Part shown: positions 5,722-9,191 of the stretch, one piece after another
Layout of the letters: every line of letters starts with the position of its first letter
Position numbering within the stretch: position 1 is the stretch's first letter
Source of the DNA: an uncultured Prevotella sp.
Lineage (GTDB): Bacteria > Bacteroidota > Bacteroidia > Bacteroidales > Bacteroidaceae
DNA length: 9,191 nucleotides
Assembly (NCBI GenBank): GCA_902477645.1
Contig: CABSIA010000124.1
Coordinates: forward strand, 1 to 9,191
Direction of reading: 5' to 3'
Notes under the pieces: model-generated
Told to the model about the DNA's origin: nothing
What the model saw: the letters and a program-made list of their open reading frames with translations, nothing else
Database searches by the model: none
Position numbers and translations under genes: made by a program

Positions 5722-7435
5722 CAGATACAGGCTGTTGATGGCAGCGGTGCTTGTAGTCGTTGCCGTGTGTCTGTTTTCCAGATGGTGGTACGATGAGCCG
5801 ACGGCCAATAACGCAGCTGTGGTTGAGGAGTGCAAGTATTATGTTGTAAAACCGCCGCAGGGTGGTGACTCTTTGTATGTCTATGCCTACAACACTGGCG
5901 ATACTCTGCTTGCAATGCCTTCTGATACAGCTTTTATGAAACTGATAACACGCAGCAGACATTGCTCGTGGGTGAACCGCTTCTGGATGTCATCGTGTTT
6001 CGGCATGCTTGCCTCAAAAACAGATTCGGCTGCCGAGGCGAAAAGCCGGATGAGGGCAATAGACGACAATGTGGCCTATTCGTTTGTCAAGGCAAGATAT
6101 GTGGCACTGGGACAGATGGAAAACATGTATCGCCGGCAGCTGTCGGAGATAGATTATTATATAAAGACCCATACGGTTGATGACGAGGGGTTTGATATTG
6201 TGGCACGTAGGCGTGAGGCTGTCATTCATAACATTGATTCTGTCGGAAAACTTATGACTGTCGCCCGGCTTATAGTCAAGGCGAAGGCTGTGAGAGCCGG
6301 ACTGCGGGAGAATTATACTGTAGTCAGCAATTCGCTGCGTATGCCGGCACGTGCTGTCAAGTCCCGGCGCAATGGCTTTCTGTTCTATTCTCTGCAGAGT
6401 GGTGGCACTCCTGATGGGGTGCGTCCTGTTTATGCCCACGCCTCAGACATTGGCTATGGCATGAAGCCGTGCGAGGCTCTGCTCCCTCAGCCAGATACCG
6501 TTGTTTTAGGTCGACGGGACAAAAGTGGGCGCTATCAGGGTGTTGTGTCAATATTCTATCCCGGTGGCTCTTATTATGAGGGAGAGGTGCTGGCTCCCCT
6601 TCCCCTTGGCGGAGGGTGTTTGCCAAATGGGTTTGGTGTGGAGTTTTCTGAACATAAAGTAAGGGCTGGCAAATGGGAAAAAGGCCGGTACCGTGGTGAA
6701 CAGCCTGTATATACTTCGGCTCATATTTACGGCATTGACATATCACGCTATCAGCACGAGCCGTCGAAGCAGCCAAAGAGACGAGGACGGAGAAGACGCA
6801 AGGTTACGTATCCGATAGAGTGGGACAAACTGCGCATAACGTCGCTCGGAAAAATATCGGAAAAACGTGTGAGCGGAACTGTTGACTTCCCGATATCGTT
6901 CATCTACATAAAATGCAGCGAGGGAAAAAGTCTACTCAATGCTTATTACAAGGCAGACTGCCTGGCGGCGCGCAGGCACGGCTATAGAATTGGCGCATAC
7001 CATTTTTTCTCTACGAAAGTACCAGTGGCTCAGCAATGCAGCCTGTTTCTGAAAAATTGCAACTACCGCAAGGGCGATTTGCCTCCTGCTCTCGATGTTG
7101 AGCCTTCGGCGGCTTTGATAGCAAGGATGGGAGGCCCAGATGTGCTGTTGTCGTCTGTCAGGGAATGGCTCGCTAAGGTGGAGGCTTCGCTCGGTGTGCG
7201 TCCGATATTGTATGTGAACCAGATTTTTGTAAATAAATACCTTACCGATAAATATGTTGACGGCAAATATTTGCGTGACAATTATCAGGTGTGGATAGCA
7301 CGGTATGGGCAGTATAAGCCTGATGTGCATCTTGCCATTTGGCAGTTGTCACCAGACGGAAGGGTTCGTGGAATACATGGCGATGTGGATATAAATGTTT
7401 TCAACGGATATGATGATTTGTTCGTGAATTTTTAA
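5693..7435 (+). CDS. Membrane-anchored GH25 muramidase (lysozyme family) with MORN-like stretch
   Basis: The C-terminal domain (about residues 345-580) is a glycoside hydrolase family 25 barrel, which cleaves the MurNAc-GlcNAc bond of peptidoglycan. Visible family residues are Asp349 (GIDISRYQ), Asp468 and Glu470 (PALDVEP, the catalytic D-x-E), and Asp564/Asp566 in GDVDINVFNG. The N-terminus MIKRVKLYICRYR followed by LLMAAVLVVVAVCLF is a signal anchor with a basic cytoplasmic side, placing the enzyme in the periplasm. Residues about 110-220 look helical and charged. Residues about 279-340 contain a MORN-like pattern (YYEGEV, PNGFGVEF, GKWEKGRYRGE). A very basic loop, PKRRGRRRRK (361-370), interrupts the start of the catalytic domain. 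The start is uncertain: ATG 5693 gives the best anchor, TTG 5648 adds 15 residues, and ATG 5738 would follow a possible internal promoter. Role in wall remodelling is inferred. No partner gene is adjacent. Confidence 0.92.
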   Translation: MIKRVKLYICRYRLLMAAVLVVVAVCLFSRWWYDEPTANNAAVVEECKYYVVKPPQGGDSLYVYAYNTGDTLLAMPSDTAFMKLITRSRHCSWVNRFWMSSCFGMLASKTDSAAEAKSRMRAIDDNVAYSFVKARYVALGQMENMYRRQLSEIDYYIKTHTVDDEGFDIVARRREAVIHNIDSVGKLMTVARLIVKAKAVRAGLRENYTVVSNSLRMPARAVKSRRNGFLFYSLQSGGTPDGVRPVYAHASDIGYGMKPCEALLPQPDTVVLGRRDKSGRYQGVVSIFYPGGSYYEGEVLAPLPLGGGCLPNGFGVEFSEHKVRAGKWEKGRYRGEQPVYTSAHIYGIDISRYQHEPSKQPKRRGRRRRKVTYPIEWDKLRITSLGKISEKRVSGTVDFPISFIYIKCSEGKSLLNAYYKADCLAARRHGYRIGAYHFFSTKVPVAQQCSLFLKNCNYRKGDLPPALDVEPSAALIARMGGPDVLLSSVREWLAKVEASLGVRPILYVNQIFVNKYLTDKYVDGKYLRDNYQVWIARYGQYKPDVHLAIWQLSPDGRVRGIHGDVDINVFNGYDDLFVNF

Positions 7436-7451
7436 TTCATAATTCATAATT
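7433..7451 (+). repeat. Left heptamer array (CATAATT units), arm of a 19-base inverted repeat
   Basis: Just over two and a half units of the heptamer CATAATT lie here. They are a perfect inverted copy of 7509-7527. The stop codon of the GH25 gene (7433-7435) is the first triplet of the array. Confidence 0.8.
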
Positions 7452-7508
7452 GGCTTGCGCCGAAATAATTTTGAAATAGGGTAAAGCCTAATCTCAAGAG
7501 TATAGCTT

Positions 7509-7564
7509 AATTATGAATTATGAATTATGAATTGTGAATTATGAATTGTGAGTTATGAATTGAG
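7509..7564 (+). repeat. Right heptamer array, eight AATTATG units
   Basis: Eight consecutive 7-base units are present: three exact AATTATG, AATTGTG, AATTATG, AATTGTG, AGTTATG, AATTGAG. The first 19 bases pair perfectly with 7433-7451 across a 57-base spacer, which itself shows no gene or clear signal. The array runs into the recQ reading frame and supplies its last codons and its stop (7525-7527). Between two convergent genes the inverted arrays could form a long AT-rich hairpin and serve as a two-way terminator, which is inference. Confidence 0.85.
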
Positions 7565-9191
7565 ATAAGTTCCTCATCACACAGATATTGCAGTGCGGCG
7601 AGCACCTGCTCTCTTGGCAATGGGATGCTCCTGATTTCGTCTATTGTGTGGGGCTGTTTGTCGCTCAGCATATTGAGAATATGCTGACGCGCAGGTGCCG
7701 TCTTATCTTCAGAAACCGTGTCGCCGCTGTTGCTGAGACAAACGTCACAGCGTTTGCAGTCAGCCTTCTGATGTTCGCCGAAGTAAGCCAAAAGTTGTTT
7801 ACTTCGGCAAGTGTCGTTGTTGTTGGCGTATGCTATCATAGCGTCTATCCGGCGTGCATACTGCTCTTTGCGTTTTTCGTAGACCTCGGCAGGAATTATA
7901 AGGCTCTCGGGGAGTTCGCGCGGTTGGGTATAAGTTATTAATGGGGTGTTGCTCTCTGGAATGAAATGCAATATCCTGCGTTTGCTCAGCGATTTCAGAA
8001 TTTCGTAGCTTTGCTGGCGGCTGAGGTGTGCCTGCTCGGTGACGAGTGCCTCGTCTATGTAGACATAGTCGGTGAACAATCCGCCATATTCCCTGAGCAG
8101 GGCGGTGATGAGCGCATCCTCCTCTGGCGTGAGAGATTCGAGCTGGTAAAGGTCGTTGCGGTTGAGCAGAAACATTACACGTGCTCTTGAGTCTGGATTA
8201 GTCTCGTATTCTATGTATTGTGCACGTGCGAGAATCATCAGTGCCGCATTTGCCTGAACAGGAAAGTGGCGGAAGTTGCGGCAAAATTTCTCAATGCTGA
8301 ACTGGAAGGTATGGCCGTAGCCGCTGCCTGCGCCAATCTGATAGAAGCATGCGAGGTCTTCGTAAATCTTACGGATGTATTCTTTTGGCGGATAGTTCTC
8401 ATCGATGCGCTTAAGGAGTTTCCGGGTGTCGAGTCTGTCGTATAGCAGCACGGCGTAAGCCCGTTTGCCGTCACGTCCCGCACGTCCAGCCTCTTGGAAA
8501 TATGCCTCTATTGAGTCTGGGCTGTCATAGTGGATTACGAGCCTCACGTCAGGCTTGTCGATACCCATGCCGAAGGCGTTTGTCGCCACGATTACACGTG
8601 CCTCGTCGTTGGTCCAGCGTAGCTGCCGGATGTCTTTTGCGGTATGTTCGAGTCCTGCATGATAAAAAGTTGCGCTTATGTTGTTTGCCTCAAGTATCTC
8701 TGCAATCTCCTTGGTGCGTTTGCGGCTTCTTACGTAGACAATTGCGCTGCCCGGCATAGAGTTCAGAATGTGTACAAGCTCGTTGTCCTTGTCAAGAGTC
8801 TCACGGACAACGTATGTCAGGTTTTTGCGCTCGAAGCTCATGCGGAAGACGCTCTCCTGTCCTCTGGTGGTGTAAGGCCCGGGTTGGGAAATCCCCCCGT
8901 CGGGGGAGAGAGGTGCTCTAAATTCCAGCTTCTCCTGAATGTCGTCGATAACCTCGGGAGTTGCCGTTGCCGTCAGAGCGAGGACTGGTGCGTCGGGTTT
9001 TAGCTTGCGTATGTCGGCAATGTGGAGGTATGACGGACGGAAATCATATCCCCATTGGCTTATGCAGTGAGCCTCGTCAACGGTTATGAAGCTCACTTTT
9101 ATGTGTCTGAGCTTTGTCTGAAACAAATCTGAGGCCAGTCTCTCTGGAGATATGTGCAGCAGCTTGGGGTGTCCGTGAATGCAGTTCTCGA
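7525..9191 (-). CDS. recQ: ATP-dependent DNA helicase RecQ, N-terminal part outside the window
   Basis: RecQ unwinds DNA 3' to 5' in recombinational repair and at stalled forks. The frame stays open to the window end, adding ENCIHGHPKLLHISPERLAS before DLFQTKL, so the start and the Walker A segment lie outside. Visible parts in order are SPERL, the Walker B box DEAHCISQWGYDFRPSY (DEAHC at 9064-9078), SAIVYVRSRKRT (motif IV), VATNAFGMGIDKPDVR (motif V) and QEAGRAGRDG (motif VI, 8467-8496). The zinc site is C-x16-C-x2-C-x2-C (about 7735-7809), the RecQ spacing. After it only about 65 residues remain, so there is no full winged-helix plus HRDC tail. Short forms like this are usual in Bacteroidetes. 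Two oddities stand out: an in-frame insertion of about 19 residues at 8860-8916, and a tail HNSQFIIHNS translated from the heptamer array. The gene converges on the GH25 gene. Confidence 0.96.
   Translation of the reverse strand, partial: ENCIHGHPKLLHISPERLASDLFQTKLRHIKVSFITVDEAHCISQWGYDFRPSYLHIADIRKLKPDAPVLALTATATPEVIDDIQEKLEFRAPLSPDGGISQPGPYTTRGQESVFRMSFERKNLTYVVRETLDKDNELVHILNSMPGSAIVYVRSRKRTKEIAEILEANNISATFYHAGLEHTAKDIRQLRWTNDEARVIVATNAFGMGIDKPDVRLVIHYDSPDSIEAYFQEAGRAGRDGKRAYAVLLYDRLDTRKLLKRIDENYPPKEYIRKIYEDLACFYQIGAGSGYGHTFQFSIEKFCRNFRHFPVQANAALMILARAQYIEYETNPDSRARVMFLLNRNDLYQLESLTPEEDALITALLREYGGLFTDYVYIDEALVTEQAHLSRQQSYEILKSLSKRRILHFIPESNTPLITYTQPRELPESLIIPAEVYEKRKEQYARRIDAMIAYANNNDTCRSKQLLAYFGEHQKADCKRCDVCLSNSGDTVSEDKTAPARQHILNMLSDKQPHTIDEIRSIPLPREQVLAALQYLCDEELISIHNSQFIIHNS
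8860..8916 (-). repeat. In-frame GC-rich palindromic insertion within recQ
   Basis: Between EFR and QESVFRMSFERKNL the protein carries APLSPDGGISQPGPYTTRG, a proline- and glycine-rich stretch that RecQ proteins of this group are not expected to have here. They normally join the two flanks by a few residues. The DNA is unlike its surroundings: a CCCCC-GTC-GGGGG hairpin (8894-8906), a CCCGGG palindrome (8878-8883) and runs of C and G. The length is 57 bases, a multiple of three, so the frame is kept. It looks like a short palindromic repeat that inserted into the gene. The exact borders are uncertain by a few codons. Confidence 0.55.

Noticed and set aside
7476..7508. Similarity of the spacer between the heptamer arrays (AGCCTAATC) to bases 12-20 at the start of the window
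   Set aside because: Only about nine bases match exactly and the flanks need gaps. That is too little to call a repeat.
1..9191. CRISPR array, tRNA, rRNA, insertion sequence or phage genes
   Set aside because: No regularly spaced direct repeats, cloverleaf, rRNA-like segment, transposase or integrase frame was seen on either strand.

Overview
The window looks like chromosomal DNA from an anaerobic member of the Bacteroidales, most likely Prevotellaceae or a near relative. The reasons are promoters of the Bacteroidetes type (TTTG, about 19 bases, TAnnTTTG), A-rich translation starts with no clear Shine-Dalgarno sequence, a mitochondrial-type aconitase next to citrate synthase, a GH25 lysozyme of the kind found in Bacteroides, a short RecQ, and AATTATG heptamer arrays at gene ends. 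The exact genus is inference.

Layout. Bases 1-504 contain no convincing intact gene. They hold a likely structured non-coding RNA (about 123-330, 6S-like in outline) and, running out of its 3' end, a short reading frame (314-424) that resembles the C-terminal sorting domain of a type IX-secreted protein. A good promoter (470-500) then drives dinB (505-1596, translesion polymerase IV), apparently with almost no 5' leader. An intergenic region with its own promoter (1713-1742) precedes aconitase (1792-4053). An 88-base inverted-repeat element separates aconitase from citrate synthase (4176-5519). After citrate synthase comes a cluster of three copies of one short motif that can fold into alternative hairpins (5538-5610). 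Next is a membrane-anchored GH25 muramidase (start probably 5693, end 7435). It converges on a RecQ helicase gene on the minus strand (7525-9191), whose N-terminal part lies beyond the window.

How the genes fit together. Citrate synthase and aconitase make the first half of the oxidative branch of the TCA cycle (oxaloacetate + acetyl-CoA to citrate to isocitrate), which anaerobes use mainly to feed 2-oxoglutarate and glutamate synthesis. The isocitrate dehydrogenase gene that sits between or beside these two in Bacteroides is not in the window. dinB and recQ are DNA repair functions but are unlinked here and on opposite strands. The lysozyme is a cell-wall enzyme with no evident link to its neighbours.

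The genes themselves are ordinary housekeeping genes, and I do not see an undescribed multi-gene system. The unusual material is between and inside them: the 5' structured RNA, the palindromic element in the acn-gltA gap, the alternative hairpins, heptamer arrays that supply the stop codons of two convergent genes, and an in-frame palindromic insertion in recQ.
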